The notes: generated from the sequence alone by a model not told the origin. A stretch of DNA of 64,000 nt from Streptomyces sp. CB00316 (GCF_001905595.1 NZ_LIXI01000003.1:372001-436000), one strand, 5' to 3'; positions 12,187-22,032 are shown, counted from the stretch's first letter. Numbers and translations: made by a program.

Positions 12187-12214
12187 GGGGTGCCGGTAAT
12201 CGGACCGGCACCCC
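12187..12214 (+). terminator. Rho-independent-like hairpin after the PKS gene
   Basis: GGGGTGCCGGT and ACCGGCACCCC form a perfect 11-bp stem with a 6-nt loop, 123 bp after the PKS stop. No T-run follows, as is common for Streptomyces terminators. It separates the PKS transcript from the thioesterase. Confidence 0.65.
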
Positions 12215-12316
12215 GGCGGTCGGGCGAGGCCGACGACGTGAGTGGTCGCTCGCTCCGTTGGGCGGGAGAGGCGCATGTTGCTTTCGGGTACATCGGCCGG
12301 ACCATGGTGCCCGTGG

Positions 12317-12348
12317 TGTGACACCGCCCCCTCTGCCCCGCTGTCACA
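12317..12348 (+). promoter_or_regulatory. Inverted repeat TGTGACA-N18-TGTCACA before the thioesterase
   Basis: Two exact 7-base arms lie 66 bp upstream of the thioesterase start, inside the only intergenic gap between the PKS and the regulators. The spacing suits a dimeric regulator site, but I cannot assign a protein. Confidence 0.3.
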
Positions 12349-12414
12349 GGCAGGCAGACCTGGACCGCTGTCCGGTCCCGGCTGCTCGCCCCAGCTCCAG
12401 GAGGATGCAACGCG

Positions 12415-13170
12415 ATGACGATGTCCACCGAGGAGAGCCTCTGGGCGCGGTGCTTCCATCCGGCACCGTCCAGCTCGGAACAACTCTTCTGTTTCCCCCA
12501 CGCGGGTGGCTCGGCGTCTTTCTACTTCCCCGTCTCCGCCCAACTGTCTTCCGTGGCCGAGGTGTACTCGGTGCAGTACCCCGGCCGCCAGGACCGGCGG
12601 AAGGAAACCGGCCCCAGCGATATCGGGATCATGGCCGACCAGGTGTACGAGGCGCTGCGAGAACAGCTCCGAGCCCGGCCGACCACCTTCTTCGGGCACA
12701 GCATGGGAGCGACGATCGCCTTCGAGGTCGCCCGGCGCTTCGAGGCCGATGGCGGTGAACTCTCCCACCTGTTCGCCTCGGGCCGACGCGCACCCTCACG
12801 TCATCGTGAGGAGAACGTGCACATCCGGAGCGACGACGGCATCGTCGCCGAACTCAAGCTCCTGTCCGGTACGAACTCGGCGCTGCTCGGCGACGAGGAG
12901 ATCCTGCGCATGATCCTCCCCGCCATCCGTAGTGACTATCAAGCCATTGAGACCTACCGTTGCGATCCGGCGACGACGATCCGGGCCCCCATCTCCGCGC
13001 TGACCGGCGACGACGACCCGAAGACCTCCCTGGATGAGGCGGGGGACTGGCGTCGCCACACGACGGGCGCCTTCGATCTCCACACCTTTCCCGGTGGGCA
13101 CTTCTATCTGAGCGCCCAGGCGCCGGCGGTCCTCACGCTCCTGCGGAAACATCTGTCCGCTTCGGCATAG
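12415..13170 (+). CDS. Type II (editing) thioesterase of the polyketide cluster
   Basis: This 251-aa alpha/beta hydrolase should remove stalled or wrong acyl groups from the PKS carrier proteins, as NysE/AmphE-type enzymes do. The family signature FCFPHAGG is near residue 24, and the nucleophile is in GHSMGA near residue 99. The Asp lies in the GDDDP region near 200 and the His in FPGGHFYL near 225. The length is normal for RifR/TEII proteins. AGGAGG at 12399-12404 is 10 bp before the ATG. An in-frame ATG two codons later (12421) is a less well placed alternative. It lies between the PKS and the LAL regulators on the same strand, as in nystatin and amphotericin clusters. Confidence 0.93.
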   Translation: MTMSTEESLWARCFHPAPSSSEQLFCFPHAGGSASFYFPVSAQLSSVAEVYSVQYPGRQDRRKETGPSDIGIMADQVYEALREQLRARPTTFFGHSMGATIAFEVARRFEADGGELSHLFASGRRAPSRHREENVHIRSDDGIVAELKLLSGTNSALLGDEEILRMILPAIRSDYQAIETYRCDPATTIRAPISALTGDDDPKTSLDEAGDWRRHTTGAFDLHTFPGGHFYLSAQAPAVLTLLRKHLSASA

Positions 13171-13544
13171 GGGGCCGTCCCTGTGGGAGCGGCCGGTCGC
13201 GCGGCGTTCACGCTTCACGTGACCGCTCTCCTCAGAGGGGCATTCTCAGCCACCGTATGCACCTTCGAGCTGCGCGGGAGCTGCGCGGTGGCCTGGACCT
13301 GGTGATCGTTCTGTCAGAATATCTTCTTCCTCGGCCCCCCACCCGTCCGGTTCTCCGGAGGAGAAGGTGCTGTCAGGATGCGCGAGTGTCGCGTCCTGCG
13401 GATGTGTCCAGGCTCCGAGGGGGTAGTGGTCCGGTGGGAGGTCCGACTGCTTGATCAGGTTCGCTCGCGGTAGGCGATACGTGCCGGAACGAGCCTTGCG
13501 CGGCGCGGGAAACTATGGCTGCGCGCCCGTCGAACGCAGGCCAC

Positions 13545-13558
13545 TCGACAGTTGTCGA
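13545..13558 (+). promoter_or_regulatory. Palindrome TCGACA-GT-TGTCGA upstream of the first LAL gene
   Basis: The gap 13171-13585 (415 bp) holds no convincing gene. Its clearest element is this 14-bp inverted repeat, 27 bp before the start of the LAL gene. It could be an operator controlling the regulator operon; the binding protein is unknown. Confidence 0.35.
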
Positions 13559-13585
13559 ATCCCCCCGAGAGGTGAGGAGACCGTC

Positions 13586-16480
13586 ATGCCGGTACAGGCC
13601 GAACGCGAGGGTTCGCGCGGTGCTCTGGTCGGCCGCGCCGATGAGCTGAATCTGCTCGGCCGACGGGCGGAGACGACGCGCGCCGGGCGAGCGGGACTGG
13701 TGATGCTCTCCGGACCGGCAGGGATGGGGAAGACCAGTCTGCTTCGCACCTTCCTGCGGAGCGAGGCCTGCCACGACATGACGGTGCTGTACGGTGCCTG
13801 CGCCGAAACCGCCGCAGGCACCGGATACAGCGGCGTACGCGCGTTGTTCGGCCCGCTGGGGCTGAGCGGCAGTGACGCGGCTGACCTGCCTCTCCTCCGC
13901 GGGTTCGCCCGCCGGGCCCTGCCCGCGCTGACGGCCCAGCAGGTCGGCCGGGAGGGACCGGCCGCCGCCTATCCGGTGCTGCACGGGCTGTACTGGCTCG
14001 CAGCCGAACTGATGGCGGAGCGACCGCTCGTCCTCGTCCTCGACGATGTGCACTGGTGCGACGAACGCTCCCTCGGCTGGGTGGACTTCCTGCTGCGGCG
14101 CGCGGACGACCTGCCGCTCCTGGTGTTGCTGGCCCACCGGAGCGAGGCCGAGCTCGCCCCGGCCGTACTGACGGACATCGCCGCACAACACGACCCCACC
14201 CTGATCCGGCTCGCCCCGCTCGCGCGCACGGCCGTCGGCGAGATGGCCCGGCGGATCTTCCGGACACCTGCCGAAGACGTCTTCATCGAACGCGCCGCCG
14301 CCGTGTCGGGCGGCAACCCCCTGACCCTCGGCAGGCTGCTGAGCGAGCTGAACGCCGAAGGCGTGCGGCCGGACTCCACGGGCCTGCGGCGGGTGGGCGA
14401 GGTGGGCGGCCAGGTGGTCGCGTCCTCCGTGGGCGCGCTGCTGGACGGCCGGCCGCGCTGGGTGCGCGGCGTGGCCACCGCCGTCGCGGTCCTCGGCGAC
14501 GAGACCCCGGAACTGATCGGCATGCTCGCCGACGTCCCGCCGGCCCTCGTGAAGGAGGGGATCGCCACCCTGCGGCGCGCCGAGATCATCGCGGCGGACC
14601 GTACGGACCTGGTGCACGACGTCGTGCGCTCGGCCGTACTCGCCCCGATGGACGCCGAAGTGCTGGCCGCGCTGCGCACCAAAGCGGCCCTGTTGCTCAA
14701 CGACGCGGGCAGGCCCGCCGAGGAAGTCGCGGGCAGGCTCATGCTGTTGCCCGCCCTGACACAGCCGTGGATGCCGGCGGCGCTCTGCGACGCGGCTGTC
14801 CAGGCCCAGGGGCGAGGAGCCCCCGAGGCCGCCGCGCGCTATCTGAGGCGGGTGCTGGAGGCGGAGCCGGACAGCGTTGCGGTACGCATCCAGATGGCGG
14901 CCGCGCTCGCCGAGATCGACCCGGCGGAAGCGGCCCGGCTGATGGAGGAGGCGCTCCCGCTCGCCGCGGACGTACGGACGAAGGCGATGGTCGCCCTGCG
15001 GTTCGGGATGCTCTGCCTGGCACTGCAGCGGTCCCCCGAAGGCGTACGGGTCCTCGCGGAGGTGCTGACCGAACTGGAGGCCGAGCTCGGGCCCGCTCCG
15101 GACCCGGCCGACCGCGAACTGCACACCTTCGTGGAGTCGGTGCTGCTGATCATCGGGGCGGACGAGAAGGCGACCGTCGCGGCGACCCTCGACCGGGCCT
15201 CACGGCTGGACCCGCCGCCCGGCGACACGCCGGCCCAGCGGCAGATGCTCGCGATGATGACCGTACTGGCCGCGATGGACGGCCGTTCGGCGGAGCGGAC
15301 CGTCGGCCACGCCCGTCGCGCGCTCACCTCGCCGGGGACCGCGCTGGAGGGGTGGTCGTCGGTCTCGTCGGCCTTCGCTCTCAGCCTCGCCGACGAGGTC
15401 GACGAGTCGCTGGAGGCGCTCGACCGACTGCTCGAGTTCAGCCAGGAGAACGCGGCGATGTGGACGTACGTGCTCGGGCTGGCCACCCGCGCCCTGGTGC
15501 TGCACGGTGCGGGCGCCTACCCGGACGCTCTCGCCGACGCGCAGACCGCGGTCGAGATCGCAGGCGAGGAGCGGTGGGGCGACGGCAGCGCGCTGCCGCA
15601 GATCGCGTTCGCGACCGTGCTCGTCGAGCGCGGCGAGTCCGAACAGGCGGAGACGGTGCTGGCGGGCATCAGGAGGAGCGGGATGGAGCGGTTCGTGCTG
15701 CAGTACCACCTGTACCTGATGACCCGTGCCCGCGCCCGCTGGGCACGGGGCGACCGGGAAGCCTCACTCGGGCTGTACCTGGAGTGCGGCCGTTCCCTGG
15801 AGCAGTCCCGTTTAACCAACGCCGTGTTCGTTACCTGGTGGGCCGAGGCCGCCTGTCTGCTCGCGGTGATGAACCGGGGTGACGAGGCCCGTGACCTGAG
15901 CGCGCACGGCGATGAGCTGGCCCGGAGCTGGGGCACCTCCCGGTCCCGGGGGCTCGCGGCCCTCGCCCGGGGCGCCATCGCACCCGGAGGCTCCGGCCTC
16001 GACACGCTCACCGAAGCCGTGTCCGCGCTGGCCGATTCGCCCGCCAGAGGGGACCACGCCAGGGCCGAATTCGTCCTGGGCCGGGCCCTGCTCAGGACCG
16101 GCGACCAGCGGGGAGCCCGTGAGCATCTGCGTGCCGCCACCGACCTCGCCCAGCGCTGCGGCGCCCTCGCGCTCGCCGGGGACGCGCGCAGGATGCTGGT
16201 CACCGCCGGCGGCAGAATGCGGAAGATGAGCGCGTCACCGCTCGACATGCTGACCGGGATGGAGCGCAGAGTGGCAGGGCTCGCGGCGGCGGGGGCCAGC
16301 AACCGTTCGATAGCGGAGAGCCTCTTCCTCACGGTCCGGACCATCGAGACCCATCTGACCAGTGTGTACCGGAAGCTGGGGGTGAGCGGGCGTACCGAAC
16401 TCGGCTCCGCTCTGCGCACACCGAACATCCCCGACGGGCAACCGCCCGGCCGGAGAACCGACACACGCCGGCGCGGCTGA
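13586..16480 (+). CDS. LAL-family transcriptional activator (ATPase-TPR-LuxR), NysRI-like
   Basis: The 964-aa protein belongs to the large ATP-binding LuxR regulators. A canonical Walker A (GPAGMGKTS, about residues 47-55) and Walker B (LVLVLDDVHWCDE, about 150) form an N-terminal AAA/NACHT-like domain. A long helical repeat region follows, and a LuxR helix-turn-helix ends the protein (RTIETHLTSVYRKLGVSGR, about 905-935). Position and size match NysRI/AmphRI, pathway activators in polyene clusters. The ATG at 13586 is preceded by GGTGAGGAG. An in-frame TTA codon (L743, 15812-15814) predicts dependence on the bldA leucyl-tRNA. The gene heads a run of three LAL genes, with the next start 10 bp after its stop. 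Confidence 0.93.
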   Translation: MPVQAEREGSRGALVGRADELNLLGRRAETTRAGRAGLVMLSGPAGMGKTSLLRTFLRSEACHDMTVLYGACAETAAGTGYSGVRALFGPLGLSGSDAADLPLLRGFARRALPALTAQQVGREGPAAAYPVLHGLYWLAAELMAERPLVLVLDDVHWCDERSLGWVDFLLRRADDLPLLVLLAHRSEAELAPAVLTDIAAQHDPTLIRLAPLARTAVGEMARRIFRTPAEDVFIERAAAVSGGNPLTLGRLLSELNAEGVRPDSTGLRRVGEVGGQVVASSVGALLDGRPRWVRGVATAVAVLGDETPELIGMLADVPPALVKEGIATLRRAEIIAADRTDLVHDVVRSAVLAPMDAEVLAALRTKAALLLNDAGRPAEEVAGRLMLLPALTQPWMPAALCDAAVQAQGRGAPEAAARYLRRVLEAEPDSVAVRIQMAAALAEIDPAEAARLMEEALPLAADVRTKAMVALRFGMLCLALQRSPEGVRVLAEVLTELEAELGPAPDPADRELHTFVESVLLIIGADEKATVAATLDRASRLDPPPGDTPAQRQMLAMMTVLAAMDGRSAERTVGHARRALTSPGTALEGWSSVSSAFALSLADEVDESLEALDRLLEFSQENAAMWTYVLGLATRALVLHGAGAYPDALADAQTAVEIAGEERWGDGSALPQIAFATVLVERGESEQAETVLAGIRRSGMERFVLQYHLYLMTRARARWARGDREASLGLYLECGRSLEQSRLTNAVFVTWWAEAACLLAVMNRGDEARDLSAHGDELARSWGTSRSRGLAALARGAIAPGGSGLDTLTEAVSALADSPARGDHARAEFVLGRALLRTGDQRGAREHLRAATDLAQRCGALALAGDARRMLVTAGGRMRKMSASPLDMLTGMERRVAGLAAAGASNRSIAESLFLTVRTIETHLTSVYRKLGVSGRTELGSALRTPNIPDGQPPGRRTDTRRRG

Positions 16481-16490
16481 GGCGGTGCGT

Positions 16491-19283
16491 GTGACGAGCC
16501 TGAGCGACAGCGGCGTGACCACGCCGTACCCAGAGCTGTCCGGAGACGGGCCGGACGGCCCTCACCGGGATACGGATCTGCTCGAACAGGAGCAGGCGCA
16601 ACGAGTGTTGACGTCCCTGCTCCTGGCACTGGCCAGGGGGCGTTCCGGTGTCGTGACGCTGGCCGGGAGAGCGGGCCACGCGCAGAACGGGCTGCTGCGT
16701 TGGGCGACCGGGCGCGCCCGGTCGGACGGGCTGCGCGTGCTCCGAGCGCAGGCGGCACCGGACGACCGGGACCAGCCCCTCGGCGCGTCGGCAGCGTTCA
16801 TGACAACGATGGCAGACCGGTCCGAGTCGGCCGGGGCGTTCCCCGCCACGCTCGACCGGATCGGAACAGCCCCGCCCACCCTGGTCGTCATGGAGGACAC
16901 CCAGTGGCTGGACCCCGGCTCCCTGTCCTGGCTGCGCGCCTTGGTCCTGCGACTCGCCCCCGACACCCCCGTTGCCGTGCTGACCAGCGGCAGCGGAGCC
17001 TCGGCCGGCGCGCGGTCCTGGTTGGACCCGGTGGTTGCCTCCTCGGTCCCCACTCAGCGACTCCTGGTGCGCGGGCTGACCCGTCAGGGCGTCGCCGCCA
17101 TGGTGGAGACGGTCTGTGACAGGCCCGGCGACCCACGGTTCGTCGCGGCGGCCGCCACGGCGACCGATGGCAACCCCGCCGTACTCCGCGACGTACTCGA
17201 CCGCTTCACCGGCCTGGGCCACACACCGGTCGCCGCGCGGCTCGCCGAACTGCGTACCCTCGCCGACGCCGCCGTCGGAGACCACGCGACCCGTGCGCTC
17301 AGCTGCCTTCCCGCGAAGTCGGCCGACCTCATGCGGGCTTTGGCCGTGGGCGGCGATCTGCTGGGTTTCCCCCTCATCCGTACGCTGGCCGGTCTGGAAC
17401 CCGAAAGCGCCCAGGAACTGCGGACCATGCTCGGAGCCGACGGGCTCATCGTCACCGGCGGCACGAGGACACAGGTCCGTCACCCGGCGATACGGAACCG
17501 GGTGCTGGAGGGCATGAGCGCCGAGGAGCGCACCCGGCTCCACTCCCGAGCCGCCGTACTGGCCCACCGGGCCGGGGCGGACGACGAGGACACGGCCCGC
17601 GTCCTGCTCCGCACGCCGCCCCTCGGCGCACCCTGGGTGGTCACCACGCTCCGCCGGTGCTTCGCCAAGGCGATGGACGCGGGCGACCACAGCCGGGCCA
17701 CCGCCTGCCTGGTCCGGGCCCTGCGAGAGCCGCTGGAGCCGGGCCAACGTACCCGGCTCACCATGGAACTCGCCGCTGCCGAGGCGATCTCGGCACCCCT
17801 TGCGGGGGACCGCAGGCTCGGCGAGCTGATCGGTTCCGGCAGCGCCGCCGCCGGTCTGCGCGCTCACGCCGTCGACATCGGTCTCGCCCGCGGGAACGGT
17901 GACTGGGCGCGCCGGACGGCCGCCGAAGCGCTGTCCCGCTCCCGGCCGGACGAGAAGGACGGTCTGACCGCGCTGTTCTGGTTGGCGGACGATGCCATGG
18001 GCGATCCCGGGTGCGCGCTGCCCGCCGTACCCGCGCTGCCCGGCCGGCCCTCGGCCCCCGCCCAGGCGGGCGTCCGCGCCTGGCAGCTCGCCGTCCGGGG
18101 CCAGGACCTGACCGCCACCCGAGAGCTTGCCCGTGCCGCGCTCGCGGGCGACAGCCCGTACACGGCACCGGCCCTGCCCAGGATCGCCGCCTGCCGGGCG
18201 TTGGTCCTCACCGACGACCACGAGGAGGCGGACGGCGAGCTGGACCGGCTGCTCACGGTCCTGCGGCGGGACCATCGCAGGGCCGCCGCCGCGCAGGCGC
18301 TGACCGTGCGGGCCGACCTGGCCATGCGCGCCGGTCGGTTCGACGCCGTCGAACGGGAGCTGGACGCCGCCGACCAGGCCCTGCCCGCGGCGAAGCGGCA
18401 CCCGCTCATCGCCCCGGCCGTCACCGCCCTGCGCATCCACGTCGCGCTGGAAACCGGGCGCGAGGCGTCGGCGCGGGCCCTCGCCGCGGCCCCGGCGCCG
18501 CCCGGCGCGGAACGGGGGATGGACTGGGCCGCTTTACTCTTCGCCAGGGCACGGGTCTTCGCCCACGAGAAGCGCTGGGCCGAGACGGCCGAGCTCTCCA
18601 AGGAGTGCGGGCGCCGTCTGCTCAGCGCCCAGTGGAGCAATCCCGCGCTGCTCAGCTGGCGCGCCCAGGCCGCGGAGGCCTTGTACGCTCTGGGCGACGT
18701 CGACGAGGCCGCACGGCTGAGCGCGGAGAACGCGCGGCTCTCCCTTCGCTGGGGATCAGCGAGCACACTCGGCCTGGCTCACCTGTGGAGCGCCCCGTTG
18801 ACCGGCTCCGGCCCGGGGCCCGCGGGCGGCGCGCGCGAGGCGGTGAGGATACTGCGCGACTCGCCCTCCCGGCTGCTGTACGCATGGGCACTGGTCCAGG
18901 TGGCCGCCGGCCAGTTGGAGAGCGGGGACGCCGCCGCGGCCCGACTCTCCCTGGCCCGGCTCTCGGGGCTCCGCGCGGCCTATCCGTCGAGCCGCCTCGC
19001 TGTCTCGGTGAACGCGCTCGCGGAGCGACTAGAACGCCCGCCGGGGCCCGCGGGCCCCGCCCTGCCCCCGGAATGGATGTCACTCTCCGAGGCCGAACAG
19101 CGCACCGCTACCCTCGCCGGGTGCGGGCACGGCAACCGGGAGATCGCCGCGCTGCTCTCGGTGAGCAGACGCACCGTGGAACTGAGACTGAGCAACGCCT
19201 ACCGCAAGCTCCGCCTGAACGGGCGAGAGGAACTGTGCCGGTTGACGCACGACATGGGAGAGCGGTCGAGCGATGCTTCATGA
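16491..19283 (+). CDS. LAL-family transcriptional regulator with degenerate P-loop, NysRII-like
   Basis: This LAL protein of about 930 aa is transcribed just after the first LAL gene and overlaps the next by 11 bp. The Walker A position reads AGRAGHAQNG, lacking the GK[ST] core. Walker B is still visible as LVVMEDTQWLD. A LuxR helix-turn-helix (RRTVELRLSNAYRKLRLNGR) closes the protein. It may bind nucleotide poorly or not at all while keeping a DNA-binding role. The GTG at 16491 has GAGG 8 bp upstream; a GTG at 16485 is the longer alternative. An in-frame TTA codon at 18534-18536 (AALLFAR region) again suggests bldA control. The ATPase defect is read directly from the sequence; its effect is inference. 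Confidence 0.9.
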   Translation: MTSLSDSGVTTPYPELSGDGPDGPHRDTDLLEQEQAQRVLTSLLLALARGRSGVVTLAGRAGHAQNGLLRWATGRARSDGLRVLRAQAAPDDRDQPLGASAAFMTTMADRSESAGAFPATLDRIGTAPPTLVVMEDTQWLDPGSLSWLRALVLRLAPDTPVAVLTSGSGASAGARSWLDPVVASSVPTQRLLVRGLTRQGVAAMVETVCDRPGDPRFVAAAATATDGNPAVLRDVLDRFTGLGHTPVAARLAELRTLADAAVGDHATRALSCLPAKSADLMRALAVGGDLLGFPLIRTLAGLEPESAQELRTMLGADGLIVTGGTRTQVRHPAIRNRVLEGMSAEERTRLHSRAAVLAHRAGADDEDTARVLLRTPPLGAPWVVTTLRRCFAKAMDAGDHSRATACLVRALREPLEPGQRTRLTMELAAAEAISAPLAGDRRLGELIGSGSAAAGLRAHAVDIGLARGNGDWARRTAAEALSRSRPDEKDGLTALFWLADDAMGDPGCALPAVPALPGRPSAPAQAGVRAWQLAVRGQDLTATRELARAALAGDSPYTAPALPRIAACRALVLTDDHEEADGELDRLLTVLRRDHRRAAAAQALTVRADLAMRAGRFDAVERELDAADQALPAAKRHPLIAPAVTALRIHVALETGREASARALAAAPAPPGAERGMDWAALLFARARVFAHEKRWAETAELSKECGRRLLSAQWSNPALLSWRAQAAEALYALGDVDEAARLSAENARLSLRWGSASTLGLAHLWSAPLTGSGPGPAGGAREAVRILRDSPSRLLYAWALVQVAAGQLESGDAAAARLSLARLSGLRAAYPSSRLAVSVNALAERLERPPGPAGPALPPEWMSLSEAEQRTATLAGCGHGNREIAALLSVSRRTVELRLSNAYRKLRLNGREELCRLTHDMGERSSDAS

Positions 19284-22032
19284 ACGGGCACCGGAACTGT
19301 CCCGTCTGACAGCCGCTCTGAGCGCCGCGACCCCGGGCGCATCGACGGTGACGGTGCTGTCCGGGCCGCTCGGGATCGGGCGCACGGCTCTGCTGCGCGA
19401 ACTGCCCGCCGCCCTGCCCGGCGAGGACGTCCGCGTTCTGCGGGCGAACGCGGCCCCAGCCGAACAGCACTTCGCGTACGGGGTGGTGCGGCAACTGCTC
19501 GACAGCATGCTGTCCGGCGCCTCCCGTCAGGACCGCGAACGATGGCGGGACCAGCCGGGGCCGGCCGAGCGGTTGATGTCCGGCATCGACGATCCGGCGG
19601 CCTTCGAGCCGAGCCCCGAAGCCCTGCGCCCGCTGCTCGCGGACTTCTGCGGCGACGCTCGGCTGCTCATCCTCCTCGATGACCTCCAGTGGTCGGACCC
19701 CGCATCCCTCAGGTGGCTCGTCCGCCTGGTGAAAGAGCCCGGAGACCTGTGCGCCGCGCTCGTCTGCTCGTTGCGCGACGGCGAGCAGGGCACAGGACAC
19801 CCCCTCGTCGGGCAGCTCTCCGGCTCGGCCGCGCAGACGCTGCGTCTCGCCCCCCTCTCGCTCGACGCCACCCGGGCCGTGATCGCCGAGCACTGCGGCC
19901 CCGGCGCCCATGAGGAGTACGTACGCGCCTGTCACGAGGCGGCCCGCGGCAATCCGCTGTTCCTGACGTCGATCCTGCTGAGCACGGCCGTGAGCGGCCC
20001 GGCCCCGACCGCCGAGCAAGCCCGCCAGGTGCGCACCGTGCGGCCCGCCGGGCTCCGTGAACGGCTGGCGAGCTATCTGCGGACCGGTCCGCAGGCGGTA
20101 CGCGACACGGCCTCGGCCGTCGCCGCGCTCGGCGGCCACGGCGGTCCCGGTCTCGTCCCGGAACTCGCCGGACTGGACGAGATCGGCTACGGAGCCGCCC
20201 GGCGCGCGCTGTGCGAGGCGGGGCTGCTGGCCGACGCGCCCGAACCACGCTTCACCCATCCCGCGGTGCGGGAAGCCGTCGAGTCCGCCCTGTCGGTCGT
20301 GGAACGCGAGCACTGGCACGCCGCCGCCGCGGATCTGCTGTTCTCCAGCGGCAGGCCCGCCGACGAGGTCGCCGACCACATGATGGACGTCACGGCCTGC
20401 GGGCGCCCCTGGTCGGTGATGGCGCTGCGGGCGGCGGCCGACGACGCGCTGCGCGGGGGCGCACCGGAGAACGCCGCCTGCTATCTGCGCCGAGCGCTGC
20501 TCGCACACCGTACGCAGGACGAGAGCCGGGCCGCACTCCTCGTCGAACTGGCCACCGCGGAGCGAGGCTTCGACCCCGAGGCGTGCCGGCGCCATGTCGT
20601 GCAGGCCCTGCCGCTGCTCAATACGGCGAGGGACCGGGCGGCCGCTGTCCTGCGCATACCGCCCCTCCTGCTCGGCGCCGCGCATTCCTCCGTGCCCGAG
20701 CTGTTGAGCGACGCCCTGGACGAGACGGCCCCGTTCGCGGGAGAGGACGCGCAGGCCCGCGAGACGGCGTTGCGGCTGGAGGCCCGGATGAGGCACTGCG
20801 GCCACGAGAACCCGGGCGAGCTCGCCGCCGCGACGGAACGCCTGCGCGGCCTGGGGGATCAACCACCGGTCGGCTCCGCGGCCGAACGCGAACTGCTGAC
20901 CGTGCTGGTCTTCTCCGCGACACTGGTCGGGGCGTTGCCCGCCGCGGACGCGGCTCGCACGGCGGGTCTCGTCCTGGAACGCGAACCGGCGGTACCAGGG
21001 GGCGCGCACACCGTGCTCCCGCTGGCCGTCATCACCCTGTTCACCAGCGAATCGGTACGGGAGGTGGCCTCGTGGCTGTCCTCCGCACAGTGGCCCGGCG
21101 TGCCGCACGCCACGGACGCCGACGGCGTACTCCTCTTCGCCGCGCGGGCGTTCGTGCTCGTCTCGCAAGGCAGACCTACCCTGGCACGCGAGTACGTCGA
21201 ACGAGCCATGGCCGCGGCCGACACGGACTGGCGCGAGGCGTCGATGATGATCCTCACCACCGTCGCCCTCGAATTGCGTGACACGGCGCTGAGCGAGGGG
21301 ATCCTGGCCCGTGCCAGACGGCGCGGGGCGACCGGGCTGGCTCTCACGGCGTCACTGCAGATCCTCCAGGCGTCGGTGGACGCCCAACGGGGCCTGCGGG
21401 CCACAGCCCTGGAACGGCTGCTCGCCTGCGGACGTCAACTGGACCACTCCGGCTGGCGCAACTCGGCGCTGTTCCCCTGGCGTTCGCAGGCCGTCGGCCT
21501 CTACCAGCGGCTCGGCGACGACGCCGCCGCCCTGCGGCTCGCCGAGGAGGAGCTCGCCTGGGCCACCGAATGGGGAGCCCCCGCCGCGCTCGGCCGGGCC
21601 CTGCGGCTGAAGGGCCGGCTCCAGGGAGCCCGGGGAATCCCCCTCCTGCGCGACGCGGCCACCGTGCTGCGCGCTTCGCAGTTCCGGCTCGAACTCGCCA
21701 GGACGCTCGTCCTCCTGGGCCGGCAGCTCGGCAGCGGGGCCGAGGCGGAGGCTGCACTCCGCGAGGCGGGTGCCATCGCGGCGGCCTACGGCGCCCCATG
21801 GCTGGTCGAACAGGCCGAGCACGGACTCGGCACCGCCCGTGCCCCGAAAGCCGCACATCTCACCCGAAGCGAGCGAAAGGTGATCGCTCAGGTGAACAGG
21901 GGCCTCACCAACCAGGAGATTGCGGATGAACTCGGAGTGAGTTCGCGAGCAGTCGAGAAACATCTGACGAATTCCTACCGGAAGCTCGGCATCTCGGGCC
22001 GGCACGAGCTGGCAGGAGCGCTGCCTGCGTAG
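19273..22032 (+). CDS. LAL-family transcriptional activator with Lys-to-Arg Walker A, NysRIII-like
   Basis: This is a 919-aa ATPase-LuxR regulator. The Walker A motif is GPLGIGRTA (residues 36-44), in which the invariant lysine is arginine. Walker B (LLILLDDLQWSD, about 133-144) is normal. The C-terminal helix-turn-helix is complete (SSRAVEKHLTNSYRKLGISGR). The ATG at 19273 overlaps the upstream stop by 11 bp, so translation is probably coupled. I found no TTA codon, unlike the two preceding LAL genes. Together the three form the NysRI-RIII-like activator cassette. Closely related LALs sometimes vary at the P-loop, so the Arg may be tolerated. Confidence 0.92.
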   Translation: MLHERAPELSRLTAALSAATPGASTVTVLSGPLGIGRTALLRELPAALPGEDVRVLRANAAPAEQHFAYGVVRQLLDSMLSGASRQDRERWRDQPGPAERLMSGIDDPAAFEPSPEALRPLLADFCGDARLLILLDDLQWSDPASLRWLVRLVKEPGDLCAALVCSLRDGEQGTGHPLVGQLSGSAAQTLRLAPLSLDATRAVIAEHCGPGAHEEYVRACHEAARGNPLFLTSILLSTAVSGPAPTAEQARQVRTVRPAGLRERLASYLRTGPQAVRDTASAVAALGGHGGPGLVPELAGLDEIGYGAARRALCEAGLLADAPEPRFTHPAVREAVESALSVVEREHWHAAAADLLFSSGRPADEVADHMMDVTACGRPWSVMALRAAADDALRGGAPENAACYLRRALLAHRTQDESRAALLVELATAERGFDPEACRRHVVQALPLLNTARDRAAAVLRIPPLLLGAAHSSVPELLSDALDETAPFAGEDAQARETALRLEARMRHCGHENPGELAAATERLRGLGDQPPVGSAAERELLTVLVFSATLVGALPAADAARTAGLVLEREPAVPGGAHTVLPLAVITLFTSESVREVASWLSSAQWPGVPHATDADGVLLFAARAFVLVSQGRPTLAREYVERAMAAADTDWREASMMILTTVALELRDTALSEGILARARRRGATGLALTASLQILQASVDAQRGLRATALERLLACGRQLDHSGWRNSALFPWRSQAVGLYQRLGDDAAALRLAEEELAWATEWGAPAALGRALRLKGRLQGARGIPLLRDAATVLRASQFRLELARTLVLLGRQLGSGAEAEAALREAGAIAAAYGAPWLVEQAEHGLGTARAPKAAHLTRSERKVIAQVNRGLTNQEIADELGVSSRAVEKHLTNSYRKLGISGRHELAGALPA

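Noticed and set aside
12067..12321. 84-codon frame after the PKS
   Set aside because: It spans the terminator hairpin and the candidate operator, has no ribosome binding site and no family match.
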